In this document: positions 1 to 7,987 of the stretch, piece by piece
Layout of the letters: each line of letters opens with the position of its first letter
How positions within the stretch are numbered: position 1 is the stretch's first letter
NCBI GenBank assembly: GCA_007751475.1
Contig: CP036434.1
Coordinates: 2,418,001 to 2,482,000 of the forward strand
Source of the DNA: Saltatorellus ferox
Lineage (GTDB): Bacteria > Planctomycetota > UBA1135 > GCA-002686595
Direction of reading: 5' to 3'
DNA: 64,000 nt
Notes under the pieces: model-generated
The model's database searches: none
The model's input: the letters and a program-made list of their open reading frames with translations, nothing else
Told to the model about the DNA's origin: nothing
Position numbers and translations under genes: made by a program

Positions 1-836
1 GGGATCGCGCGCCGCAGCGCCCCGTCAGCCCGGGCATCGAGGTGCCCGTGCTCTTCGAAAACGACCAGCTGCTCGTCGTGGACAAGCCAGCGGGCCTCGC
101 GGTCGAGCCCGAGCGGTGGATGCGAGAGCTCGGTTCGCTCGCGGGCGCGCTGCTCCAGCTCGCCGAGGATCGAACCGAGGAACTCGACGGCAGCCTCGAG
201 AACGGCCTCGCCTTCCGGCCGCGCCTCGTTCACCGCATCGACAAGGACACGACCGGCGCGGTCCTCGTGGCAAAGACCATCGAGGCCGAGCGTGTGCTGC
301 GCGAGGCCTTCCATTCCGGCGGGATCAAGAAGACCTACCTCGCTCTCGTCGAGGGCGAGCCGTACCTCGATGACGACGAGGACATGATCGTGGATCAGCC
401 CATCGGGCCGGTCCTGAAGAAGAGCGGCCGCATGCGCATCGCGCCCGACGGAAAACCCTCGCAGACGCGCGTCAGCATCGCCGAGCGCTTCGATGGCTAC
501 ACGCTCCTGCGCTGTGAGCCCATCACCGGCAGGACCCACCAGATCCGCGTGCACATGGCCCACGAGGGCTTCCCCCTCGTGGTCGACGCCTTCTACGGCA
601 GACGAACCGAGTTCAAGCTATCCGAGTTCAAGGCCGGCTACCGCTCCAAGCGGGGTCGCCCGGAGAAGCCGCTCATCGATCGACTGACGCTTCACGCTTA
701 CGAGGTCCTCTTGGCGCAGGAAGTCGCCGGTCCGCTCGGCGTGGCAGAGGGGGAATCGCTTCGCGTCTTGGCGCCGATCCCGAAGGACTTCGAGACGCTC
801 CTGAAGCAGCTACGCAAGGTGCGCCCTCCGAGGTAG
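1..836 (+). CDS. RluA-family RNA pseudouridine synthase (5' end outside window)
   Basis: Isomerises uridine to pseudouridine in rRNA or tRNA; the exact target cannot be told from sequence. The catalytic motif HRIDKDTTG, with the aspartate typical of RluA/RluC/RluD enzymes, is clear, as are the early VVDKPAGL segment and the later TGRTHQIRVHMAH segment that shapes the active site. The reading frame is open from base 3 to the left edge, and the first possible start (GTG at 42) lies immediately before the catalytic domain. The gene therefore probably begins upstream, perhaps with an S4 RNA-binding domain. The stop is at 834-836. Confidence 0.88.
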   Translation, partial: DRAPQRPVSPGIEVPVLFENDQLLVVDKPAGLAVEPERWMRELGSLAGALLQLAEDRTEELDGSLENGLAFRPRLVHRIDKDTTGAVLVAKTIEAERVLREAFHSGGIKKTYLALVEGEPYLDDDEDMIVDQPIGPVLKKSGRMRIAPDGKPSQTRVSIAERFDGYTLLRCEPITGRTHQIRVHMAHEGFPLVVDAFYGRRTEFKLSEFKAGYRSKRGRPEKPLIDRLTLHAYEVLLAQEVAGPLGVAEGESLRVLAPIPKDFETLLKQLRKVRPPR

Positions 837-863
837 CACCGTTCCATCGCGCCCCCCCCCGAT

Positions 864-968
864 CTCACAGCCTGAGCGAAGTTGCCTCTTGCAGGCTGTT
901 CGATGTCCCTGGCGCCTCCGCTAACGCGGACGCGCGTCGGCCAGAGCCTTTCTCGCTCTGGCTCTCAC
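864..968 (+). repeat. Dispersed palindromic repeat, family R, copy 1
   Basis: Non-coding stretch between the RluA-type gene and truD. It carries CAGCCTGAGC at the left, then an inner inverted repeat around CCGCTAACGCGG. The same layout occurs at 2926-3025 (opposite orientation) and 50803-50912. This copy is the most diverged in its inner stem (GGCGCCTCCGC against GGACGCGCG). Confidence 0.7.
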
Positions 969-981
969 TGCATAATCAAAC

Positions 982-2712
982 GTGAAACTCAAAGTAAGAC
1001 CCTCTGACTTCAAGGTCACCGAACGCCTCAAAGAAGGCATCATCACACCGGGCGGCGGTCACCGCGTCTATCGCGTCATCAAGGAGAAGCTGACCTCGAT
1101 GGAGGCGGCGACGGAGCTTGCTGCGCACACAGGCGTTTCCACCGGCGACATCGGTATGGCGGGACTCAAGGACCGCCAGGGCGTCACCACCCAGTTCATG
1201 AGCGTGGCGCGCGGACCGAGCGTTTCCGTCTCCGCTGGCGCGCAGAGTCAGTCCCTCGGGATCCAGAGCATCGGCTTCTGCGAGGAAGCGATCACGGCAG
1301 AGGCCTCCGACGGCAATGACTTCCAGATCGTGATCCGCGACCTCCGCGACGGGGAAGTCGATCACCTTCGCACGGCGCTGGAGCCGGTTCGGGCTTCGGG
1401 GCTGCCGAACTACTTCGACTCCCAGCGCTTCGGCAATCTGCGCCACGGCCAGGGATGGATCGTGCTCGATCTTCTGCAGGGCGATGTCAGCGGCGCACTG
1501 AAGCGTCTTGTGGCGAGCACTTCCTCCTTCGAACCGCCCGCGCGGAGGCGCCTCAAGGAGGCGCTCGGACGTAGCTGGGGCGATTGGAGCGCCTGCCGCT
1601 CGATCGCGGGCAAGCTCGGCCGCCATCACTCGGTCTTCGAGCATCTGAAGCGCGACCCTGACGACTTCGAAGGCGCCTTCGACCGCGTCGGCACGCGCGA
1701 GCGTCTCATCCACCTGTACGCCTTCCAGTCGCACCTCTGGAACCGCGCGCTGGCGCTCTGGGTCCAGGATCACTTCGAGGAGCGCATCAGCCTCCGCGGG
1801 ATCGAGGGCATGCTCCGTTTCCCGGTGGGGGAGTTCCAGCTTCCGCCCGAGTGGGGCGGTCAGTTCATGCTGGCGGGCAGCCAGCTCGACGGCGTCACCG
1901 ACCCTCTCCAGCGCGAACTCTACGAGCGGACGCTGGAGCGGCTCGGCTTGACCGTGCAGGCGCTCGACATGCCGAACCTGGCCGGGTTCCAGCTCAAGCC
2001 GGAGCCGCGGCCAGCGATCGTGCATCCGCTCAAGCTGCGCGTTCGTCCGGCGGAGGAAGACAACCTCCATCGCGGTGCGCGGATGGTCAAGGTCGAGTTC
2101 GGTCTGCCGCGCGGCGCCTACGCCACGATGGTGATCCAGCGACTCGTCGGCCAGTCGACGGGGGGCGTGGACGAGCGCCCGCCGGCCGCGTTCCAGCCCT
2201 CCCGCGAGGAGCGGGGCGAGCGCGGTGGAGGCCATGATTTCGGCGGCGACCGATCGGATGCCTACGGCGATCCGCGCGGGAACGACCGCGGAGATTCCTA
2301 CGGGGGCGAATACGGCGGCGATCGTCGTGGTGGAGCCCGGCGTGGTGGCGTTCGGGGCGGTGGCGCCCGGAGGGGCGGATCCCGAAGGGGCGCGCCGCGA
2401 AGCGGTGGCGGAGGCTACCGCGGTGGCGGTTTCGGGCCCACGGAGGACAGGAACTTCGAAAGGCCCGATCGAGGACCTCGCCCCGACGGTGGCGAGCAGG
2501 ACTTCGGCGGAGACTTCCGTCCCCGAGGCGGAGCTCGCCGATCGCGCGGCGGTTCTTCCCGTCGAGGTGGGGGTGGACCCAGAGGTGGGCCCAGAGGTGC
2601 CAGCTCAAGGGGCGGCAGCTCCAGGGGAGGCGGGTCACGCGGAGGCGGGCCACGGGGCGCAGGACCCAGGGGTGGCGGAGCACGTCGCCGCGGCGGCAGC
2701 CGCCGCCGCTAA
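982..2712 (+). CDS. truD: tRNA pseudouridine synthase TruD with Arg/Gly-rich C-terminal tail
   Basis: TruD makes pseudouridine at position 13 of tRNAs. The family signature GLKDRQGVTTQ is present with the catalytic Asp at residue 64, followed by NYFDSQRFG, the second conserved TruD block. Residues 1 to about 395 cover the catalytic fold. From about residue 400 to 576 the protein becomes almost entirely Arg, Gly and Ser, with many RGG triplets; the E. coli enzyme (about 350 residues) has no such tail. The start is GTG at 982 with no obvious Shine-Dalgarno sequence. Palindromic repeats lie on both sides. The catalytic assignment is secure; the role of the tail (RNA binding) is inference. Confidence 0.93.
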   Translation: MKLKVRPSDFKVTERLKEGIITPGGGHRVYRVIKEKLTSMEAATELAAHTGVSTGDIGMAGLKDRQGVTTQFMSVARGPSVSVSAGAQSQSLGIQSIGFCEEAITAEASDGNDFQIVIRDLRDGEVDHLRTALEPVRASGLPNYFDSQRFGNLRHGQGWIVLDLLQGDVSGALKRLVASTSSFEPPARRRLKEALGRSWGDWSACRSIAGKLGRHHSVFEHLKRDPDDFEGAFDRVGTRERLIHLYAFQSHLWNRALALWVQDHFEERISLRGIEGMLRFPVGEFQLPPEWGGQFMLAGSQLDGVTDPLQRELYERTLERLGLTVQALDMPNLAGFQLKPEPRPAIVHPLKLRVRPAEEDNLHRGARMVKVEFGLPRGAYATMVIQRLVGQSTGGVDERPPAAFQPSREERGERGGGHDFGGDRSDAYGDPRGNDRGDSYGGEYGGDRRGGARRGGVRGGGARRGGSRRGAPRSGGGGYRGGGFGPTEDRNFERPDRGPRPDGGEQDFGGDFRPRGGARRSRGGSSRRGGGGPRGGPRGASSRGGSSRGGGSRGGGPRGAGPRGGGARRRGGSRRR

Positions 2713-2715
2713 CCT

Positions 2716-2917
2716 GCATTATTCACGAGTTTGCACCACCAGCACGCCCAAACCACGCCGTGGCGGCGTCAGACGGCAGCCTTTGGCTGCCGCCCGCTTC
2801 GCGGGCTCCCTCACAGAATGCTCGACGGGCCTACGGGCCCGCCTCCGCTTCGTTCGGTCGTCTTCCTTGCCACGCCGCGGTTTGAACGCACTGGTGGAGC
2901 AAACTCGTGAATAATGC
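2716..2917. mobile_element. 202-bp MITE-like element with 48-bp terminal inverted repeats
   Basis: The first 48 bases (2716-2763, beginning GCATTATTCACGAGTTTGC) match the reverse complement of the last 48 (2870-2917) at 41 of 48 positions, with the outer 19 identical. The interior has smaller hairpins, such as GGCAGCC-TTT-GGCTGCC. It encodes no convincing protein and has no obvious target-site duplication. It begins 3 bp after the truD stop. A non-autonomous mobile element is the natural reading; a large structured terminator is the alternative. Confidence 0.65.
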
Positions 2918-2925
2918 CGGCTAAG

Positions 2926-3025
2926 AGCCTGAGCAAGTAGGGCTCTGGCTCGACGCGCATCCGCGCTGGCGGATGCGCCAGGGACGTCGAACAGGCTGGA
3001 AAATGGGGTTTCGCTCAGGCTATGA
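2926..3025 (-). repeat. Dispersed palindromic repeat, family R, copy 2
   Basis: Reverse-oriented relative of the elements at 864-968 and 50803-50912. It is bounded by AGCCTGAGCAA and TTTCGCTCAGGCT, with the inner stem GCGCATCCGC / GCGGATGCGC. It lies only 8 bp from the MITE-like element. Confidence 0.72.
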
Positions 3026-3102
3026 GCATGCCGCATCGGTCGCCGGCCTCTGTTACCCTCGGCGACCGTTCTGATCCGTCCCTTTCAGCCTGAAGCTCCG
3101 CC

Positions 3103-3918
3103 ATGAGATCGAGTAACCCCGTCCTCAGAGATTCCGCGTTCCAGTCGTCGATCGAGGGCGCTCGATTCGGAAGCGCCGAGCAGGACCAGCTCGCCCGCGG
3201 CCTCATGACCGTCCAGGGAACCATGGCGAAGACCGCCATGCTCCTGGCCGCGGTCGTCGTCGCGGCGTCGTTCACCTGGCGCAAGTTCATGCTGGCCGCC
3301 GACGGTCTCCCATCGGGGTCCAGCATCATGCCGTGGATGCTCGGCGGCGTGATCGCTGGCTTCGCCCTGTCGCTGATCATCATGTGGAAGCCGAAGCTCG
3401 CGCCGAGCCTCGCGCTGCCCTATGCGCTCGCCGAGGGCCTCTTTCTCGGGGCGATCTCCGCGGTCTACGCCAGGAGCTTCAGCGGCGAGAACGCGGTCGC
3501 GGGTCTCGGCGGCGGCATCGTCTTCCAGGCGGTGACGCTGACCTTCACGGTCGCGCTCTCCATGTTCGGGCTCTACGCCTTCCGCATCATCCGGGTGACC
3601 GAGCGCCTGCGCTCGATCGTCTTCGCCGCGACCGGCGGCATCGCGCTCTTCTACCTGCTCAGCTTCGTTCTCGGCTTCTTCGGCATTCACATGCCCTTGA
3701 TCCACTCCAGCGGCATGGCCGGTATCGGCTTCTCGATGTTCGTGGTTGGCCTGGCGGCGTTCAACCTCCTGCTGGACTTCGATCTGATCGAGCGCGGGGC
3801 CAGGGGCGGCGCGCCGAAGTACATGGAGTGGTACGGCGCGGTGGCCCTGCTCATCACGCTGGTCTGGCTCTATATCGAGATCCTGCGGCTCCTCGGGAAG
3901 CTGCGGTCGGACGACTGA
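3103..3918 (+). CDS. Bax inhibitor-1/YccA family membrane protein
   Basis: 271 residues with about seven hydrophobic segments from residue 45 onward. The N-terminal MRSSNPVL and the charged C-terminal region after the last helices fit the bacterial Bax1-I/YccA family. Family members are inner-membrane proteins linked to calcium leak or to FtsH protease control, but the function in this organism is unknown. It is followed 40 bp later by the methylthioadenosine phosphorylase gene on the same strand. An ftsH gene is present far away in this window (55517-57916), which allows but does not show a link. Confidence 0.85.
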   Translation: MRSSNPVLRDSAFQSSIEGARFGSAEQDQLARGLMTVQGTMAKTAMLLAAVVVAASFTWRKFMLAADGLPSGSSIMPWMLGGVIAGFALSLIIMWKPKLAPSLALPYALAEGLFLGAISAVYARSFSGENAVAGLGGGIVFQAVTLTFTVALSMFGLYAFRIIRVTERLRSIVFAATGGIALFYLLSFVLGFFGIHMPLIHSSGMAGIGFSMFVVGLAAFNLLLDFDLIERGARGGAPKYMEWYGAVALLITLVWLYIEILRLLGKLRSDD

Positions 3919-3958
3919 GGGGTCGCGCCGGGGCCGGTGGGCGGCGTAGGATGGAGCC

Positions 3959-4870
3959 ATGAGCCCCTCCTCCCCACAACCAGCGGCGCCCCCGGCCGAG
4001 GAAGTCTCGGTCGGCGTCATCGGAGGCTCAGGCCTCTACGAAATCGACGGTCTCACCGGGATCGAAGAGATCGTTCTCTCCACGCCCTTCGGTGAGCCCA
4101 GCGACTCCTTCGTCGTCGGGCGCCTCGAGGGCGTTCGCATGGTCTTTCTGCCCCGGCACGGCCGCGGTCACAGGATCTCGCCCAGCGAGATCAACTACCG
4201 CGCGAACATCTGGGGCATGAAGCGCCTTGGCGTGAACCGCATCCTCGGCGTCGGCGCCGTCGGATCCTTGAAGGAGGAGATCCCGCCCGGCGACTTCGTG
4301 GCCGTCGACCAGTTCATCGATCGCACCCGGCACCGCGCGGACACCTTCTTCGAAGGAGGCGTCGTCGCCCACGTGATGTTCGGGGACCCCGTCTGCGCCG
4401 GGCTCCGCGGAGTCCTCCGGGATGCCGCGACAGAAGCCGGGGTCAAGGTCCACGACGGAGGCACCTACGTCTGCATGGAGGGCCCACAGTTCTCCACGCG
4501 CGCCGAGTCGCAGATGTACCGGGGCCTCGGCGCCCACGTCATCGGCATGACGAACCTCCAGGAGGCGAAGCTCGCCCGCGAGGCCGAGATCTGCTACGCG
4601 ACGCTCGCCATGTCCACCGACTACGACTGCTGGTTCGAGGGGCACGACGACGTCACCGTCGACGCGATCCTGGCGGTCATGGCCAAGAACGTCGGCTTCG
4701 CGCGGGAAGCCGTTCGCCTGGCCGCGCCGCGCGCTCACGCGCTCGGCAGCTGCGGCTGTCATCGCTCCCTCGAGACGGCCATTCTCACCTCGCCCGCCGC
4801 GATCTCCGAGGAGGCGCGCTTGCGCCTCGGGCTGCTCCTGGAGCGCCCCCTCGGAGCGCGCAAGGGCTGA
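3959..4870 (+). CDS. mtnP: S-methyl-5'-thioadenosine phosphorylase
   Basis: Phosphorolyses methylthioadenosine to adenine and methylthioribose-1-phosphate in methionine salvage; cytoplasmic. The family start VGVIGGSGLY is at about residue 19, the phosphate-binding PRHGRGH follows, then the substrate-site block CMEGPQFSTRAES and GMTNLQEAKLAREAEICY. The Asn-Leu-Gln form resembles the MTAP branch of the purine phosphorylase family 2, and YDCW also favours MTAP over PNP. Length (303) is normal. No other methionine-salvage gene is nearby. Confidence 0.92.
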   Translation: MSPSSPQPAAPPAEEVSVGVIGGSGLYEIDGLTGIEEIVLSTPFGEPSDSFVVGRLEGVRMVFLPRHGRGHRISPSEINYRANIWGMKRLGVNRILGVGAVGSLKEEIPPGDFVAVDQFIDRTRHRADTFFEGGVVAHVMFGDPVCAGLRGVLRDAATEAGVKVHDGGTYVCMEGPQFSTRAESQMYRGLGAHVIGMTNLQEAKLAREAEICYATLAMSTDYDCWFEGHDDVTVDAILAVMAKNVGFAREAVRLAAPRAHALGSCGCHRSLETAILTSPAAISEEARLRLGLLLERPLGARKG

Positions 4871-4906
4871 TGCCCCGCCCTGGCCCGCTCGCTCCACCGC
4901 CACGTC

Positions 4907-6679
4907 ATGAACCACCTCGATCCAGTCCGCTTCGCTCGTCCAATCCTCACGACCGGGGGGCTGCTCCTCCTGGCCGCCGCCTGTAGCTCCAGCGGTCGCG
5001 GCGCCGGCGCCCCGACCGACGCCGGCCTCGGACCACTTCTGGGCGGACACATCGGGCCAGCCGTCGCGTCGTCGCCCGCTGGCGGTAGCGGGCCGTCGCG
5101 CTTCGTTCCGCCCCTGCTTGGAATCTTCGAGCAGGGCGCGGCCATGGCGATCGCGACCGATCTCGATGCGTTCTATCGCTCTCCGGCGAGCGATGGCTAC
5201 GAGCGTGCGATCGATCGCGTGATCGCAGGTCTTTACGGGGCGGGCTTCGGAGCCGAGGACGGGTTCGAACTCCAGGTCCTGTCGAATTCGATGTCGGAGC
5301 CAGCATGGACGCCCATCTCGGCCGAGATCAACGTCCTGGGAATGCGCGGCGGAGACATCGTCGCGCGGGTGCCCCTGGCGGGCTTCACCGATCCCGCCGA
5401 CGAGTTCCGCCTGCTGATCGCCGAGGGCGCGCCGTCCTGCAGCGTGCAGGGCGCGGCGGTGTTCCGACTGGAAGACGTGATCCCGGGTGCCATCCTCGTC
5501 ACGGACCAGTCCGTTCGAAGCGTCGAGCAAGAGGCGGTCAAGAGGGGGGCCAGCGCCATCGTCTCGTGGTTCCAGCTTCCCTACTGTGACGACCCGACGG
5601 GCCAGGAACGTCAAATCGAGGCCATCTTCCAGGGGTCGGTCAGGCCCGGCGCGACGATCCCGAGCTTCTACGTCTCGCCTCGGATCGCCGACATCATGGA
5701 GGTGGGCTCGAAGCAAGGTTCGACCTTCGAGCTGGTCGCACGCGTACGGCGCGAGGTTCGCCCGCTCCGGACCGCGGTGGCGAGCATTCGCGGCGCCGAG
5801 CGGCCGAACGAGTCGGTCTACGTGGTGTCCGCGGTGAGCGGCGCCGGCGCGAACGACAACGCGGCGGGGGCGGCGGGAATCCTGGAAGGGGCGCGGGCTC
5901 TCAAGCGGCTCATCGCGTCCGGTCAGATCGAGCGACCGCGGCGTACGATCCACTTCGTCTTCGGCAAGGAGGCCGAGGCTGGCGGAACCGCGCTGGACGA
6001 AAAAGCAGACACGCCTGTCGCGGCGATCGTGGCCGATATGATCGGTGCGAGCTACGAGAAGACGGGGGCGATCTGTCTCCTCGAGCGTGGCTGGGACCCG
6101 GCCGCGATCGTGAGCCTTCCGCCGGATGCGCATACGCCCTGGGGAGCGGGAAGCGTGGCCGAGGAGGACATCCTGCCCAATGGGCTCTCCATCGTCCTGC
6201 GCGAGGCGCTCGTGGACGTGGGGCTCGCCATCGCGGACGAGTCCGGCCCGCCCTGGTCCACCCGTGAGCACCCGTGGGAAGGGGGCAGCGACCACGATAC
6301 GTTCCTCGGCCGAGGGATCGCGGCGGCGCTCGTCTGGCACTTCACCGACTTCGCGTACTCCACGAGCCTCGATCGGATGGATCTCGTGGACGCAGAAGAG
6401 CTGCGCCGCACATCGGTGGCGATCCTCGCAGCGGCGGCGGCCGTGGCGGACGCGCGCCCAGGGGACCTCAACCGGTACATGGCCTCCCTGGCGATCGAGC
6501 GAGACCTTCGCCTGAAGGCGTCGACGGCGGAGGGAGCGCCCTCAGGCCTGCGGGAGATCTGGGTGGACTGGTTCGCAGGGACGGAAGCCTGGTTGCGGGC
6601 CCTGACGGCCGGAAAAGCGCTGCCCGAGTTCGAGGGCCTGAGGGCGCTCGATTCGATCTCCACGTCCGCTGATAGGTAG
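4907..6679 (+). CDS. M28-like lipoprotein, probably with a degenerate zinc site
   Basis: The N-terminus has a lipoprotein signal ending in LLLAAACSS. A protease-associated-like region lies between roughly residues 130 and 280, then an M28 aminopeptidase-like fold: GANDNAAG, a glutamate-rich segment KEAEAGG, VADMIGA, SDHDTF and WHFTDFAYSTSLDRMD. These match the metal-ligand blocks of M28 enzymes except the first. Where the family has a HYD-type histidine, this protein reads VVSAVSGAGANDN, so the first His ligand is missing and the loop is shortened. Compare the intact HYD in the second M28 protein at 17100-18212. It may be inactive or use altered metal binding. Confidence 0.72.
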   Translation: MNHLDPVRFARPILTTGGLLLLAAACSSSGRGAGAPTDAGLGPLLGGHIGPAVASSPAGGSGPSRFVPPLLGIFEQGAAMAIATDLDAFYRSPASDGYERAIDRVIAGLYGAGFGAEDGFELQVLSNSMSEPAWTPISAEINVLGMRGGDIVARVPLAGFTDPADEFRLLIAEGAPSCSVQGAAVFRLEDVIPGAILVTDQSVRSVEQEAVKRGASAIVSWFQLPYCDDPTGQERQIEAIFQGSVRPGATIPSFYVSPRIADIMEVGSKQGSTFELVARVRREVRPLRTAVASIRGAERPNESVYVVSAVSGAGANDNAAGAAGILEGARALKRLIASGQIERPRRTIHFVFGKEAEAGGTALDEKADTPVAAIVADMIGASYEKTGAICLLERGWDPAAIVSLPPDAHTPWGAGSVAEEDILPNGLSIVLREALVDVGLAIADESGPPWSTREHPWEGGSDHDTFLGRGIAAALVWHFTDFAYSTSLDRMDLVDAEELRRTSVAILAAAAAVADARPGDLNRYMASLAIERDLRLKASTAEGAPSGLREIWVDWFAGTEAWLRALTAGKALPEFEGLRALDSISTSADR

Positions 6680-6717
6680 TCGAGGCGCGGCGCGCTCCCA
6701 GTTCTTAAGCTGGAAGC

Positions 6718-7962
6718 ATGCCTCACGATCAGCACCCAAGCGGCGATCACGCCGACCGAAACTCCATCGATCCCCTGGACGGACCGGCAGGGTCGCCCTC
6801 GCGGCGAACTCTGCTCCGTGGGGCAGCGGCCGCCGCGGCCGGTGCGCTCACCGCGGGTGCCGCCGCTGGCCAGAAGAAGGTCGGCCCGGTCCTCCCTCGT
6901 CCGGGAAGGCCTGGACCGGGCGGACCCGGCAAGGACGGCCCGCGTCCGACGTCGCCGGTCCTCATTGGCTCGGCGAACGCGCTCCCGGGAATGCAGCGCT
7001 ACTACACTGACCTGCAGAAGGGGGCCGAGCCCCTCGACGTCGCCATCGAAGTGGTGAAGATCGCGGAAGCCGATCCGGCCGACCACTCGGTGGGCCTCGG
7101 CGGCCTGCCCGACGAGGATGGCAACATCACCCTCGACGCCGCGTGCATGCACGGACCGACGCACAACTCGGGCGCCGTCGCCTGCATCAAGAACATCCTG
7201 CATCCTTCCGAGGTGGCGCGCCTCGTGATGGAGCGAACGGATCACTGCTTGATCGTCGACCAGGGCGCGTACCGCTTCGCACGCGACCACGGCCACCCGC
7301 ACACCGATCTGATGACGGAGGAGACGCGCCGGATCTGGATGCAGTGGAAGGAGTCCATGAGCGACCGCGACGATCGTCTTCCCCCGCGGAAGAAGTCGAG
7401 GCCCCTCGAGGAGGGCAAGAGCCAGAAGTCCGGCATGCTGATCGACGTCCACGGCGAGAAGGTGGCCGTGGAGGATCTCCTTTGGGACAAGCGCATCACC
7501 GGCACGATTCACTGCTCGGCGCTGAGTGCTGCAGGAGAAGTCGCCTGCACCACGACCACGTCAGGGCTGTCCTGGAAGATTCCGGGCCGCGTCGGGGACT
7601 CACCGATCGTGGGGGCAGGGCTCTACTGCGACCAGGAAGTGGGCAGCGCGGGTGGTACCGGCCGCGGCGAGTCCGCGATCCTGGCGAACGCCAGCTTCGC
7701 CGTGGTGGAGCTGATGCGCCAGGGCGCCAGTCCGCGCGAGGCCCTGCGTGAGGTGCTGCATCGAGTGGAGCGACAGGCGCTGCGGATGGCGCAGTGGCAG
7801 CCCGCTCTCGTGGACGCCCAGGGCCAGCCGACGTTCGACCTCCAGCTCTACTGCGTCAACCTCCAGGGAGAGACGGCGGGTATGAGCCTGAAGGGTCAGG
7901 GGAGCTACGCCGTGGCGGACGCCGCACGTGGCCCTCGCCTGGAGAAGCTGGAACACGTCTGA
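6718..7962 (+). CDS. N4-(beta-N-acetylglucosaminyl)-L-asparaginase (glycosylasparaginase-type Ntn hydrolase), Tat-exported
   Basis: An Ntn hydrolase that cleaves itself to expose a threonine nucleophile and then hydrolyses the asparagine-sugar amide bond. The Tat-like signal SRRTLLRGAAAA is at residues about 22-33. The precursor has the family blocks DHSVGLGGLPDEDGNITLDA near residue 120 and the putative cleavage site G-T at Thr263 (GTIHCSAL), followed by GRVGDSPIVGAGLYCD and GTGRGE. In most characterised members the residue before the nucleophile is Asp; here it is Gly, as in some bacterial relatives. Likely periplasmic glycan or amide degradation. Confidence 0.82.
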   Translation: MPHDQHPSGDHADRNSIDPLDGPAGSPSRRTLLRGAAAAAAGALTAGAAAGQKKVGPVLPRPGRPGPGGPGKDGPRPTSPVLIGSANALPGMQRYYTDLQKGAEPLDVAIEVVKIAEADPADHSVGLGGLPDEDGNITLDAACMHGPTHNSGAVACIKNILHPSEVARLVMERTDHCLIVDQGAYRFARDHGHPHTDLMTEETRRIWMQWKESMSDRDDRLPPRKKSRPLEEGKSQKSGMLIDVHGEKVAVEDLLWDKRITGTIHCSALSAAGEVACTTTTSGLSWKIPGRVGDSPIVGAGLYCDQEVGSAGGTGRGESAILANASFAVVELMRQGASPREALREVLHRVERQALRMAQWQPALVDAQGQPTFDLQLYCVNLQGETAGMSLKGQGSYAVADAARGPRLEKLEHV

Positions 7963-7987
7963 GCGGTGCGTCCGCGGTGGGCGCTCT

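Noticed and set aside
976..2235. 419-codon minus-strand frame opposite truD
   Set aside because: Antisense to a strongly conserved enzyme and without any family resemblance of its own.
4028..6340. 770-codon open frame on the minus strand opposite mtnP and the M28-like gene
   Set aside because: High-GC shadow frame: its translation is rich in Arg, Asp, His and Gly with no fold or family pattern, while the plus-strand genes are recognisable.
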